From: Tenrec ecaudatus
Lineage: Eukaryota; Chordata; Mammalia; Afrosoricida; Tenrecidae
Length of the DNA: 64,000 bases
NCBI RefSeq assembly: GCF_050624435.1
Contig: NC_134539.1
Span: 148,281,525-148,345,524, forward strand
Direction: 5' to 3'
Both the position numbers and the translations under genes were made by a program. The notes under the pieces were generated by a model. That model worked only from the letters and a program-made list of their open reading frames with translations, was not told the DNA's origin and made no database searches. Below, piece after piece: positions 46,918-58,965 of the stretch; positions within the stretch are counted from its first letter, which is position 1, and each line of letters opens with the position of its first letter.

Positions 46918-47544
46918 GAAAGGACTCCACAGATATTTGATCTTTTGACTAACATTGTGCAATAGGAAGAACCGAACCTTACTGCGGAAAGGAACTGAGT
47001 CACATGTCGGCTAGGTCACTCATCCCAACAGGTTGGTTCTGATACAAAGAGGGTTCTTTGATTCAAATGAGAAGCATGGATGCCATGGGTCACCCCAGCA
47101 GGGATAAGAAGTGAAAACTGGCTTTATTTGATGACACAGGCAAAGATGGTGGGTCGCAATTCATAAGGAACGCTGGAATCAAGAATACTAGAACCAAAAA
47201 CCAACTTGTAGTCGCATTGCTCAGGGCTGGTCTTGTAGCTCTCTGATGTTTATAAGAGTTTTAATGTCAGAGAGAGAGAGAGAGTTTGAATGTCTACAGC
47301 TATGAGTGACATGCTCTTACATGTGTGTGGACATGGAAACTGGCATGGACATGTTCACATGAAAATGGCCATGTTCACAAATTGTGGGCAATCTGTCTTA
47401 GGGGATTGGCTTCCAGGGTTTTTCAATCGAGACATCCCATATTTCCTTCTATGGGAAAGGGACACAGATTTGGGAATGCCAGTGATGTTTCTTTTTCTGA
47501 GCTACACAAGGCAGTACTTTTGTCCTTAGCCTAAGCCTTATGCT
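46918..47544. other. No gene; (AG)n tract
   Basis: Unique-looking sequence with a short (AG)8 tract at 47269-47284. Confidence 0.45.
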
Positions 47545-47700
47545 GGTACCACTTTTAGGTGCTCTTGAGTTGGTTCTGACTCATAGGAACCCTATGTACA
47601 ACAGAAGGAAACACTGCCCCATCCTCGACCGTCCTCATGACTGTTCTTATATTTGAATTCATTGTTGGAGCCACTGAGTTAACTCACTCATGGAGAACCT
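47545..47700 (-). mobile_element. RTE-clade LINE 3' tip (split by L1)
   Basis: Minus: aggtgctcttgagttggttc, aaccctatgtacaacag, aaacactgccccatcc. It is cut at the L1 poly(T) and the same element continues at 48673. Confidence 0.88.
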
Positions 47701-47707
47701 TTCTCTT

Positions 47708-48672
47708 TTTTTTTATTAAGTGATTTTATTGGGGGCTCTTACATCTCTTATCACAATCCATACAATCATCCATTGTGTCAAGCACATTTGCACATGTGCT
47801 GCCATCATCATTTTCAAAGCATTTTCTTTCTACTTGAGCCCTTTATATCAGCTCCTCATTTTCCCCCTCCCTCCCCAACCCACCTTCCCTCATGAACCTT
47901 GACCAGTTACAGGTTATTATTATTTCCGTATCTTACATCATCCTCTGTCACCCTTCACCCACTTTTTCGGTGTTCATCCCCCTGGGAGGGGCTTGTATGT
48001 TGATCCTTGTGATAGGTCCCCCTCCCCCCAACCCACCTTCCCCTTATTCTCCTAGTATCTCTATACACGTTGTTGGCTCCGAGGGGTTTGTCTATCCTGG
48101 ATTCCCTGTGTTTCAGGCTCTTATCTGTAGCAGTGTGCATGTTCTGGTCTAATCTGATTTCAAAGGTAGAATTGAGGTCATGATAGTGGGGGGAAGGAAG
48201 CATTAAGGAACTAGAGGAAAGCTGTGTGTTCATCGGTGCTATACTCTACCCTGATGGGCTTGGCTCCACCTCACGACCCTTTTGTAAGGGGATGCCCAAT
48301 TGCCAAAAGATGGGCTTTGAGTCTTCACTCTGCACTCCCCCTCATTCACAACAATACCAATTTTTTCTTATGGACTTTGATGCCTGATACCTGATCCTAT
48401 TAAAACCTCATGACCACACAGGCTGGTGTGCTTTTTCCATGTGGGCCTTGTTGCTTCTCAGCTAGATACCCGCTGGTTTATCTTCAAACCTTTAGGACCA
48501 CAGACGCTATATCTTTTGATAGCTGGGCTCCATCAGCTTTCTTCACCACATTTGCTTATGCACCTATTTTGTCTTCATCAATCATTTCGGGAAGGTGAGC
48601 ATCACAGAATGCAGGATTATTAGAACAAAGTGTTCTTTTGTTGAGGGAGCACTTGAGTTAAGGCCCAGTGTG
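47708..48672 (-). mobile_element. L1 3' UTR, 5'-truncated, inside RTE
   Basis: Minus-oriented. It begins with the reverse of the poly(A) tail (47708-47715), then gattttattgggggctc and the reverse of the same 3' UTR seen at 28592-29512 (ctctgtcacccttcaccc, catgatagtgggggg, caggctggtgtgc, tttgatagctgggc). No ORF remains. Similar imperfect pyrimidine blocks (gaacctttctc and gaccttcctc) flank it. Confidence 0.85.
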
Positions 48673-50600
48673 GGACCTTCCTCGCTCCTCTACTTTACAT
48701 GGTGTCCTTTTTCGGGGATTAGTCTTTCCTGACAACATGTCCAAAATATATTAGGTGAAGTTTCACCATCCTTGCCTCTAATAAGTATTCTGCTGTACCT
48801 CTGCCAAGACAGATTTTTGTTGTCATTGTTCTGACAGTTCATAGTACTTTCAATATTCTTCTCCTGCACGATATTTCAAATGCATGTATTTTTCTTTGGT
48901 CTTTTGTATTCAAGGTCGAACTTTCACCTGTGTATGAGGTAATTGAGAATATCTTGGCTTGGGTCAGGTGCATGTTAATTCTCAAAATAGCATCCTTGAT
49001 TTTCAATAATATATAGGAGTCATGTGCAACAGATATACCCAAATGCAATGCTTCATTTGCTCTCTCAACGGCTGCTTCTGTGAACGTTGATTGTGGATCT
49101 AAGCAAGATAAATTCCTTGACAACTACAACTTCTATGTTTTCTGTATTTATCCTGATGTTACATATTGGTCTAGTTGTGAGGATTTTGGCCTTCTTTACA
49201 TTGAGTTGTAATCCATAAGGAAGGCTGCAATCCTTGATCTTCCTTAGCAACTGCTTCAAATTCTCATAGCTTTTAACAAGCAAGGTTGTATTATCTAAAT
49301 ATTAAAGTTTGTTAATAAGCCTTCCTCCAATCCTGATGCTGCATTGTTCTTCATATAATCCAGTTATTCTAATTATTTGCTCAACATACAGTGAGGAAGT
49401 ATGGTGAGAGGATACAACCTTGACACACACCTTTCATGATTTAAAGACATGCCATTCTTGTTCTGTTCACACAATTATCTCTTAATCCATGTATGGGTTC
49501 CACACGAGCGCAGTGAAGCCTTCTGGAATTCCCATTCTTCTCTCCTTCTCTCTCCCTCTGTTTTGTTCGAGATGGGCTTATTTGTCTCTCAGAGTTCCAA
49601 ATCCATTTTAATTTTACTTTTCTTCTTTTTTAAGACATTCCAGCCACTATTTAGATTTGAGGAGTAAGGAATCTGGAGGGATTTGGATGGTTTGTTTTAT
49701 AGAAACATACTGTATATGTTTACATAAGCCATATCAAGAAATGAAATCACCAGTACCCTACTCAACCCTACATAGATGTGAGGTTTGGGGCCAACTGCCT
49801 CCCCCTGAGCTCCTCCCCATTCTATTCAAGACTATTCATAGTTGGTTATTATCCAGACACTTGAATGCCTTTGTGTAATCAATGAAAAATAAGTAAACAT
49901 CTTTCTGGTATTCTCTGCTTTCAACCAAGATCCACCTGGCATGAATGATATTCCTTGTTCTGTGTCCAATTCTAGCCCAGACCTCTCAAAGCCCCTGTCA
50001 GTGTATGGGGACAACTATTGTTGGATGATCTTCTGCAAACTTTTATGTGATATCATTGATATTGTTCTATAATTTCAGCATTCTGTTGGACCACCTTTCT
50101 TTGGAATGAGTACAAATGTGGATCTCCTCCAGCCAGTTTACCAAGCAGGGTGTCTTCAAATTTCCTGGCATAGATGACTGGGTGCTTCCAGTGCTTCATC
50201 AGCTTGTTGAAATGGTATTCCCATCTATTCCCAGAGCCTTGCTTTGGGATAATGAAAGTATAACTTGTGCTTCTTCCTTTAGTACCATTTGGTTCTTAGT
50301 CATATACTACCTCTTGCAATAGTTGGATGTTGACTAGTTCTTTTTGGTATGGTGACTGTGTGTGCACCTTTCATCTTTTTTTTGGGGGGGGTGCTTCTTG
50401 CATCAGTCAATAATTTGGCCAGAGGATATTTCCATATTGCAGCTTGAGGCTTGGGGTTCTTTTTCTTGAGTTCTTTGCGTTTAAGATGAGCAGAACATGC
50501 TCTTCCTTTTTGCTATTCTAACTTGACGTCTTTGCCCAGGTCATGATATTGTTTTTACTTTGCCTTCTGGAGCTGCCTTTTGAGCAAAAAGTTTTCGATT
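48673..50600 (-). mobile_element. RTE-clade LINE body with decayed reverse transcriptase
   Basis: The longest RTE copy, minus strand. The reverse transcriptase region is recognisable: PYGLQLNVKKAKIL at about 49200 and a catalytic YxDD-type motif at 49290-49301 that reads Y-L-D-N, so the second Asp is lost. Downstream is ISNIR-like RPICNIRINTENIEVV. It extends through the segment also present at 3.5 kb (ggaccacctttctttggaatg) to about 50600. No intact endonuclease. Many stops and frameshifts. Confidence 0.88.
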
Positions 50601-50604
50601 CATA

Positions 50605-51514
50605 GGATGTTCTTTCCTTTAGAATTTATACTCATATAATGCTCAGTGAAGCTCAGCAATGGAATTCATTTTTTAGAAATAATATATGAGTATAAAATAG
50701 GTATTTTGGAGAAAAGTGTTTGGTTTTTCATCAGAGAAAACCTTTCTTTGTGTTCCCTCTTCAATTGATCTCAGATAAAAGACATTGGGTCTATAAGTTG
50801 CAATCGTTATAAATACTTCTTAAAGAAATCAATAGCTCAAAATTGCTGAATAATTAAAAATCCTGCAAATCTTTTTCTACATAGCTCATGTTGTATATAC
50901 TTTGCGCTAAGTACTAGATGTCATGTGGATATGGAAAACCTCTTTAGCTCAAGCACCTCTTAGATTTTTATAGGCCTATTATCTGCTCAGTGATTTAGCC
51001 TCAGGAATAAAGGTAGGGTGTGTTTTTATTTGGGGGGGGGGGCAGAAACAGATCCTAAGCTACCATTTGCTCAAAGTGTTCCCCTTGATTTCATCTTGTT
51101 AATCGGCTTCTTTGGAGTCAGGGACCAGAAAATCACTTTAATCGCCTGCCATGTATTGAAATCAGGCATTTCCCCCCAAAGCAAATGATTTGTTCCAAGT
51201 TAAATGCAAATTGATTTCTGTAAGGTGCAGAAAGCAAACTGGCATTTGCTCTAAGTTCCTGAAGCATACTTGAAGTTAATGAGTGGTTGAGGAGGGGAGG
51301 GGCTGACCAAACCAAGATGGATCACTCGAGGGCCTAATGTTGCCTCACCTCAGAAGCATGATGTAACGTATCCTGGCTACTTGGTAAGATTAGTGGACGC
51401 CGAGTCCTAAGGCTCTGATGCGCTTCTTTGTGGTTTAGTTCATCCCAGGCTATGTTTTGCCCTATGGGCCTCTTTATATCCTTTGGAGCTATACTAAACC
51501 TTTACTTGCTTTTG
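50605..51514. other. No recognised feature
   Basis: Unique-looking; G-run at 51034-51043. Nothing else identified. Confidence 0.4.
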
Positions 51515-51705
51515 TAAGTTAGGAGCCTTCAAATCCGTCCTGGCTCATAGCCACACTACACACAACAGAACAAACTGAGCGCTGCCCAGGTCTGTACCAG
51601 GATCCCAATTGTTATAGTTGAGCCCCTGTTACAGCTACTGTGCCAATCCACCTTGTTAAGTGTCTTCCTCTTTTTGCTAACCTTCCCCTCCCCCCACTTA
51701 CCAAG
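51515..51705 (-). mobile_element. RTE-clade LINE 3' end
   Basis: Minus: taggagccttcaaatccg, cacactacacacaacagaac, aggtctgtaccagg and ttaagtgtcttcctctttttgc. Confidence 0.7.
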
Positions 51706-51709
51706 AAAG

Positions 51710-53214
51710 TTGCCCTACGCAGGGACTCGGTCTCCCTGATAACTGGTTGGCAGGACAAGAGACCAAGTCTCAGGATCCTCAAATCCAAGGCACAATCTTG
51801 CCGTACTTCCTCCAAGACAGAGAGATGAGGCTATTGCTCGAGTCAAGATTGACCGCCTTCACAGTCAACAAAACATGACTATGAGGCAGGTTGACTCGAT
51901 GGAAGAGGGTTGGGTTTGGGGTTTATTCCCCAAACTCAATGTCCTAGGAACAATGCAATGAATATGCCATCATTCAAAAATATTGAGAGTGCCAATGTGT
52001 CTCTTTCTAATACAGTTTGTACTAACTTGAATTACCTCTATTTGTATGGACATTCATGGGCAGTGAGATGCAAACCTTCTGACTCAGGGCAGGAAGATTG
52101 ATTCTTCTTCGATAGCAATAGAGGGGAAACAAAAGCGTAATTTGTGAAGAAGGCCAAGAAAACTGAATGCATGGAAATTCAAGAGTCTATCAAATACACT
52201 AACTCCTGTCAGCTGCCTAAATCTTCTATTATCTGTATCAAGTGGCTGTGCTTTCCAGCCAAGTGACCTTGAGAAGGCGCACACTAATCAAAATCTAATC
52301 TGAAGAAACAGGCAACCTATTGCTTAAGGTATTGGCTCAAGAGCCTATCTGGTTCCTCCTTCGAAAATCCTTCATCTTCTACTTTAAAGCTTCCTCAATT
52401 TATTTGTATCCCCAGGAGAAAAGGGGAATGGAGACACCTTACAATAACAGCTGCTTTGTTTTTTCCAGGAAAGATGCCCTGAGCTCGCCTTCTGACAGCT
52501 TAAAATAGAAACATAATCATTCAAAGGCCAACTAAGTTGTAGGCACGGCCCAGGAAGTGACTGGTCAAATAGCACATCAAGTTGTGGGTTCAGTGGTTCC
52601 GAAAAGATTGAACAGACTAATAAGTAGCCTCGCTCTGACCCACGGAGACAATCTGCAGGCAGCTCTCACTCCCAAATGGAGACAGAGGCACAGAGGGGTA
52701 GGACTCGGATTTCTGTTGCAGTATGATGAGCATCAAAGTTGGAGCTGATGAGACATTGGGGCATGTGTGCATTTCATAAAGGAGATTTGTTGTGCAACGA
52801 GTAGCTGGGTGCAACAAGGTCCCCTCCCTAACATTTGGGAGCTAGGAAAGGTCCGTCACAGGCCATCTGGCAGCTTGAATCGCTGAAGAGAGTGCTATTG
52901 TCAGGGTGTTGTTGAAAAGCAAAGTGGGTGACAAGTACAAAGTTAGTTCTATTCTTGATGGGGTAGGTAGTCCTTCTGGGCATCTGCACTGTCCTGACAC
53001 CTTCCCTGTAGACAATGGTAGCAGAGTAATTAAATGTATGTAGTGAACTCTTAAACAACCCTAGGAAATTGGCAGTGTTCTAATTCAAAATGGGAAGAAA
53101 AAAAATTGGTCCCTCTGGCCCTCACCTTTACTCCTAATTTGAATCTCAATTCCACTGAAGAATTAGATGAATTTCCCTTTCTGTTAGATTTTAGGTACTA
53201 AGGAGCTGAGACTC
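51710..53214. other. No recognised feature
   Basis: About 1.5 kb without recognised repeats or exons. Confidence 0.4.
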
Positions 53215-53412
53215 ATAAAACTCCCTGCCATTGAGTCCACTCTGGCTCATTGTGATCCTATCAGACAGAGGAGCCCTGGTGGGTTTCCCAGGCTGTAAAT
53301 CTACAGAAGCAGGAAGTCTCACCTTTCTCCAACAGATAAGCTAGTGGTTTCAAACTGCTGACCTTGTAGTTAGCAGCTCAACACAAAGTCCAGCGTGCCA
53401 GCAGGACCCCCA
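53215..53412 (-). mobile_element. Afrotherian SINE
   Basis: Minus: aaactccctgccattgagtcc, ggctgtaaatctacagaagcagg, and gtggtttcaaactgctgacc near the head. Confidence 0.85.
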
Positions 53413-53483
53413 GGAGTGACAGCTACAGTATGATAGCAGCAAACCCTGTGATTAGGGTTTTACTAAGTATGCGGCATGTGATA

Positions 53484-53701
53484 GGACATTCAGACATTCA
53501 TACTTACCTGGCAGGGGAGATACCATGATCATGAAGGTAGTCTTCACAGGGCGAGGCTTATCCATTGCACTTCGGATGCGCTGACCCCTGTGATTTCCCC
53601 AAATGCGGGAAATTCGACTGCATACTTTGTGGTAGTGGGGGACTGCGTTCACGTTCTCCCCTGATGGAAAAAAGAAAAGTAAAAGGATATTTAGACATCC
53701 A
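53484..53701 (+). mobile_element. Target-site repeat around U1 retropseudogene
   Basis: Flanking 17-bp repeats 53484-53500 and 53685-53701 match at 14 of 17 positions (ggacattcagacattca and ggatatttagacatcca). The 3' copy follows an A-rich tail (53667-53684). This is the signature of LINE-mediated retroposition. Confidence 0.75.
53500..53663 (+). pseudogene. RNU1 (pseudogene): U1 snRNA retropseudogene, full length
   Basis: 164 nt, the normal mammalian U1 length. It begins with the 5'-splice-site-pairing end (atacttacctg, 53500-53510) and runs collinearly through gcgaggcttatccattgcac and the final stem (ggactgcgttc ... ctcccctg). Compared with the U1 sequence as I remember it there are about 13 substitutions and no indels. 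The Sm site reads ACTTTGTGG instead of AATTTGTGG. The A-rich tail and flanking repeats show it is a processed copy, and no proximal sequence element or 3' box was recognised. Confidence 0.92.
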
Positions 53702-54304
53702 GGAGCATGGCTCATTTCATCTACAGAGCTACCCCAAGATCTGTCTTTTTCAGGTGGATGAAGGAAGATTTAAAAAGGTTGAATGACTTGTCTTCAAACT
53801 GCTGCACTAGAAATATAGCCATATTTCAAGCAAACACTTGAGCTCAGAACCTTGACTTCAGAATTCAGTCTCAGGTCTAGAAACTTTACACTTGGTAGAT
53901 GCCAGTCTTGAGGCTGTTTAAGAATCAACAGGGACGCAATGGAATCAGGAGGACGGGTGGAGACAAAGGATCTGCAAATGTACCGTGCTCCTCCAAGGCT
54001 TCAGAAGACTACCAGTTGGGTATCCTTGAAGAAGAAAAGAAATGCTACCTTGCTATAATCCTGTGTTGGCATTGCTAATTGTCATTGCTATTGGCACTGT
54101 TCATATCACCGAAGGTGTCTCTTGCTCTCACTAGCCCTATCTACATCCTCAAATATGTTGTTTTCCTCTAGGGATTGAACTCTCTGGATGGTGGGTCTAA
54201 AGCCAGCCAGTCAGAGTTCAACATTTTGTTGTGTTCCATAATTGTCTAGTTATTTATTTATTATTTTTAACAATCGGCAGTTTTTTGTAAGTAGTTTGCT
54301 AGGT
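53702..54304. other. No recognised feature
   Basis: Unique-looking, possibly with a reverse MIR trace near 53790-53880. Confidence 0.35.
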
Positions 54305-54455
54305 CTTTCCTCCTAATCTATCTTAGTCTGGACGCGCTGCTGAAACCTATCAATGATGAGTGACCCTCCTGGTATTTGAGAAATCCCAGTGGTACAGCTT
54401 CCAGCATCGTGGCAACAGGCAATCCACTACACTGTGCCAAACCGACAAGCTGCTT
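54305..54455 (-). mobile_element. RTE-clade LINE 5'-end fragment
   Basis: Minus: tatcttagtctggacgcg, gctgaaacctatcaatg, ggtacagcttccagcatcg and caaaccgacaagctgc. I recognise these as the 5' terminal region of the RTE family, the only 5' end in the window. Confidence 0.65.
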
Positions 54456-55489
54456 TAGGTCTGTCTGCATGAGGTTGTAGAGTTAATGAACATGCTTTTA
54501 TTAGGAACTGGTGAAGGTCAGCCGTGTAGGCAGTGCGCCATCACAAACTCCGGCATTCTTCCTAGAATCCATCTGTTTCAAAAGGACCATTCCCTTGGAT
54601 CTTAAAAGTCTATCAACACAGCCCTTTCAAGTAGCAAAGTTGCAAAATAGCACACGTTTTAAGAGGCTTTGTTGTTGGGTTTTTTTTTCAAGAGTTTCGA
54701 AAATATTAAGATAAAAGAGAAAGATTCCTAAAACAGACGTTGCCTGGGAGCCAGCATTGAAGGCCTCAATCCTTTCTTATGGGTTGGAATGGGGGACGGT
54801 GGAAAGTGGGAACCACGAGGGAGGGCTGCATTTCAGAGCCTGCTTCATTCGGCCTCTGCTTTCTTCTCTCCTTGTTAGGAACCCAACCACTTTCAGGCTC
54901 TCACCAATTGGTCTCCGGGGGCCAAAGCTGACCCAACTTTCCCCTTCCCCTGCCTCGTTTCAAATGCGATCTGGTTTTACTTAGATGAATTAAATGTCAC
55001 TATATTTGTTTCTCTGTATTATTCCAGCAAAAATTACAGCATTCATGTCTGAAGTCTGTAAGACTGTCTGCCTTTCTGGGCTATTTATAGTTGCCTCTTA
55101 AAAACACTAATAAAGGCTTTAAGATTGGTATTGGTTTGTTTTCCCCGTAAGAAGCCTCAGAATCAGTACAATCCAAAGCATCAACTCAGAGCTCTCATTT
55201 TCATGGACTCATTGAATTATACAAGAGTGATGCACATTCAGAGTCAAATGTCAGCGGTAAAGCAGGCAAAAGGAAGAGGTTACAGAAAAAATATGACTGA
55301 TAAAATGAACATGTTGTTGCCTATCGTGTTTCAACAATGGACTTGAACTGGAAGCAAATTCTATTTTACAAGGTTTTTCTACAGCCCTGTGTTGGGGTGC
55401 TTCTTCAGTGACCAGTCAATGTATTTATTTTTTGCACTGTGTTCCTTTTCTCTACCACTTTAACGACTATGGAGTCACTAGAGACTTTT
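54456..55489. other. No recognised feature
   Basis: About 1 kb unique-looking. T-run at 54680-54689. Confidence 0.4.
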
Positions 55490-55690
55490 CTGCGACACCC
55501 GTCTCCTATGTAACAGGCAGTTGGGGTCAGCGAGAAAGAGGAAGGTCCTCAACCTGATGAAATGGCACAGTGGCTGCAGACATGGGCTCAAGTCTACCAA
55601 GGGTGAGGATGAGTAGTGTGTCCTCCTGTTTGCTGTAGGTCGCGATGAACCAGAGCGAACAGCAGCTACCGTGAAGCACTAACAGGCCCT
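55490..55690 (+). mobile_element. RTE-clade LINE 3' end
   Basis: Plus: agaaagaggaaggtcctcaacc, gaaatggcacagtggctgc, tgggctcaagtctaccaagg, and tgtaggtcgcgatgaacc. Confidence 0.8.
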
Positions 55691-55889
55691 AGCCAAAATG
55701 TGGCCCCATCACCAGTCTGATAATGTGTCCTTCTCTCTCTGCTCATCCAAGCTGACTCCTTTAGGAGACATTTCTAGGAGAAAATTTGCTGGATCCGGAG
55801 GGGGTGCCAAATCCATTGAGTATTATCGTAGATTGCCAAAATACATTTAGAAATAGCTTGTACTTAAAGAGAAATGGAATTTTCTTCTT

Positions 55890-56535
55890 AAGCACGTCAC
55901 AAGACTCGAAAGGTCAAGGCTTTTAGCATCCTTGGATCTGCAATCAGTGCTCATGAAGGCAGCAGTCCAGAGATCAAATGCCCTTGAAAAGCAAGGGCAT
56001 TCCTTTCAAGACAAGGTGCGCCTGACCCGAGCCCGGGTATTTTCCAGTCACCTCATATGCATGTGAAACATTGAATCAAGGAGACTGCAAATGAATGGGC
56101 ACGTGTGAATTCGGTGCCTGTGGTGCCTGGGGGGGCAGACATATGGAAAGTGCATGAACTACCAGAAGAACAAGCATCTGGCTTGGAAAAAGACTGCCAC
56201 CACGCTGCTTGCTCAGAGGTGGGGACTTCTCTCGTGTACTTTGGACACGCTATCAAGAAAAACACGAGTCCCTGGGAAAGGGCATCGTGGTTGGTAAAAT
56301 GGAAGGGCAGCAGAGGAAAGGAGGACTTTTGACCTAATGGATTGGCACAGTGGTTGCCACCACAGGATGGAGCAGGGCGGCGATTGCAGGAAGCCATTGT
56401 GAGAAGGTCACGGGATCAGACGGAATTCATTCTTTTGTGCACGAGGTCCCTGTCAGTCAAAACCAACTTGAAGACACGGAACCGTCATGACAACAGTTCA
56501 ACTAAAACCACCATCAGTGGTTTTAAAGATTCGAT
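55890..56535 (+). mobile_element. RTE-clade LINE 3' third
   Basis: Plus: aaggtgcgcctgacccgagc, ttgaatcaaggagactgc, gtgtactttggacacgctatc, gtccctgggaaagggc and the caaaaccaacttgaagacacgg tail. The minus 114-codon ORF (56053-56397) is antisense noise. Confidence 0.82.
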
Positions 56536-56625
56536 CAAGCACGTCCCATGGCTGGGTGCACTTTTTTCTTTTTCACTACAGATTTCCAGGGATCTACAGC
56601 AGAGTCACTTATAGGCAATTGCCCT

Positions 56626-56711
56626 GTTGTTGTGTACTCTCAAGTTAATTGTGACACACAGAGGCCCAGTCGGAAGGAGTAGAGCACCCACATGGGTTTT
56701 CTTATGGGGCC
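56626..56711 (-). mobile_element. SINE/RTE tail fragment
   Basis: Minus: ttgttgtgtactctcaagttaattgtgacac. Only the 3' part is present. Confidence 0.45.
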
Positions 56712-56800
56712 ATAGTCCTGGCAGCACAGTGTTTAAGCACTTGGCTAGCTCGTCTTCTTATTAGAATTCAAATCCCCTGAGGGTAAATACTGGCACTCTC
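56712..56800 (+). mobile_element. SINE head fragment
   Basis: Plus: catagtcctggcagcacagtg, aagcacttggctagc, ttcaaatcccctgaggg. Truncated after the B-box region. Confidence 0.6.
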
Positions 56801-56824
56801 TTTCCATTGCTCACATATATCTTC

Positions 56825-56925
56825 ATTCATTCCTGCAACATAAATTGATGAGTGTGAGAATTCCATACCTTGTCCTGGCCATTGGGGATATAGTGTAGAT
56901 AAGACAAATGTGGATGTGCACACTC
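56825..56925 (-). mobile_element. L2 3' end-like relic (tentative)
   Basis: cattcattcctgcaacataaattgatgag followed by ggccattggggatatag resembles the L2 3' end. Confidence 0.45.
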
Positions 56926-56929
56926 AGCC

Positions 56930-57717
56930 ATCAGGCGATCTGGTCACCCACCCTATCAATCAATCATGGTAAATGTCTTGAGGTAAGTAAATCCTGTTGA
57001 TGAGATGGAAAATAGGGAGCGAGGACGGGTTTTGGTTTTTACGTCCTCATCAGAAAAGGCCTTGCTGAGAAGGGAGCATGATGGGGAGATTTGGGGCATG
57101 ATACGAAGCCACACAGGCTGGGGGCGGGGTGGGGGAGAAAAAAAATGCAAAGGCTCAGGACAGGAATGTCCCTGAGCATTGACAGAGTAAGATTTGGTCA
57201 ACTTTTCTTGGAAGGGCAAAGCAGAAACTGTCTTAGATTCTGCAATTCAGATGGTCTCCATTGCAAATATTCAAATGTTCCATGTTAGCGCAACCACAGG
57301 GGCTGATAGATGGACCATGCGTTACATGGATGGACCAGGTATTAAATAATAACAGCAGATGTGGCCCTCAGGCTGTTGTTTCCTGACTTCTGTGTTAGCC
57401 AGGCACTAAGGATAGAGACTGTACAGCGCTCAGTTGAGAGGGGCCTGGGTTGGATCACACATCTTGTGTGCCTCAATCTAAGTGCAAGAGGAAACCATGT
57501 AGAAGTTCTAAGCATGAAGTGACATGTTTAGAGTTTGTTTCAAAGAGAGAACAAAGACAGTAAAGATAGAAACAGAATGCCTGTTTGGAAGGTGTTGCTG
57601 TGGTTTGTTGAAGAGAGACTCATTTAGATGTATCTCTTACTGTCATCAAATTGATGTCAACTTCTTCCCCCCTCAGCTATGCACCATCCCATTGCTGGGA
57701 TCTTGGCTCCTTATGAA
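56930..57717. other. No recognised feature
   Basis: Unique-looking. G-rich gctgggggcggggtgggggag near 57117-57137. Confidence 0.4.
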
Positions 57718-57914
57718 ACCCCAAACCAAACTCAGTGTAGATGCATAGTAAACCTATAGGATAGGGTTGAACTGCCCCTGTGGGTCTCTGAGATTGTAAC
57801 TCTTTATAGGAGTAGAAAACCTCATTTTTCTCCCATGGAGAGGCTGGTGGTTTTGAACTGCCAACCTTAAGGATTGAAGCCATGCTCATAACCACTATGC
57901 CAGCAGGGCTCTTC
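57718..57914 (-). mobile_element. Afrotherian SINE
   Basis: Minus, complete: ccccaaaccaaactcagtg tail, gtaactctttataggagtag, and atgccagcagggctc head end. First of a cluster. Confidence 0.93.
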
Positions 57915-57926
57915 TGATTCCTTATA

Positions 57927-58113
57927 AACCCAAAGCCAAATTCTGCCATCCAGTCAATGCTGGCTCACAGTGACTCCCTGTGGGTTTCTGAGACTGTAAC
58001 TCTTTACTGGAGTAGAAAGCCCCATCTTTCTCCCATGGAGTGGCTGGTGGTTTCGAACTGCCAACTATGCACATGGCAGTGCAATGCATAACCACTGCGC
58101 CACCAGAGCCCCA
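57927..58113 (-). mobile_element. Afrotherian SINE
   Basis: Minus, well preserved, 12 bp after the previous copy in the same orientation. The B box reads TTCGAAACC on the minus strand. Ends actgcgccaccagagcccc. It lacks the tataggacag segment. Confidence 0.95.
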
Positions 58114-58281
58114 TAGAGTTGCCTCACATGGTAAGATTCAGCACCTTTGTGTCATTTCCTCAAGAATCAAAGTCTTGCTTTTGGAGTTCTGATTGGGAAG
58201 GCTGAGCATCATGATGGAAATCTTCCCGGCCTCACCTGAGTGTGCTTTTCTTTGTGTACTTCTAGGTTATCATGCATCTGT

Positions 58282-58480
58282 ACTGGTTACATATTGGGCT
58301 GCTCACTGTCAGGCTAGGAGGGTGAAAACACTAGCTGCACCATGGGAGAAAATATGAGGCTTTCTAGTCCCAGGTACAGAATTATGGTCTCAGGAAATCC
58401 ACAGGGGCACTTCTACTCTGTCCGATGGGGTTGCTAGGAGTCACAATTGAGTCCCATGGTGGTGAGTCTGGTTTGGGTTT
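58282..58480 (+). mobile_element. Afrotherian SINE
   Basis: Plus: head (tggttacatattgggctgc), accatgggagaaaatatgaggc, cacaggggcacttctactctg, ggtggtgagtctggtttgg. Confidence 0.92.
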
Positions 58481-58484
58481 TGGA

Positions 58485-58965
58485 GTCTCTGAGTTGTTCT
58501 AGTGAATTATTGAACCCAAAGGGGTAGTGGGAACCATGATGTCAGACAGTAAGGGTGTCACGGGGACTCCTGAGCTGGCAGTTGGCATGATGAAGGGGTG
58601 GAAAGAGCCATACCTGAATCTGAAGCCTGCAGGGCATAGAATGGGAGTGTCTTCTAGACTATCCAAGCTTAGACCGGCTGCCGATTTGGCAGTCTGAAGG
58701 CTGGGTGCTTTCAGTTTGTAAGCTCGGGCTAGGCAAGGGCCCCAGGGGAAGATGGTCAAAGGACAGTTCCAAATCTCATGCGGAAGCTCTGACCCCGTGG
58801 TTGGCGAGAGCGCCCATTTGATAGCTGACAATGAGGATGGAGAAGTGGGAAAGGGAGGACTGGATCCATTTCCATGTTGTCGAGGTTGGATGCAGGCTGA
58901 GTCTTAAACCATGCAATCGTCAAAACTGCTGAGAGTTCCCCCACTTTGCTCCTCCTTAGACCCGT
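58485..58965. other. No recognised feature
   Basis: Unique-looking. A 110-codon minus ORF (58499-58831) shows no domain. Confidence 0.4.

Noticed and set aside
53500-53663. Functional U1 gene
   Set aside because: A-rich tail, flanking repeats and altered Sm site favour a processed pseudogene; no PSE or 3' box recognised.
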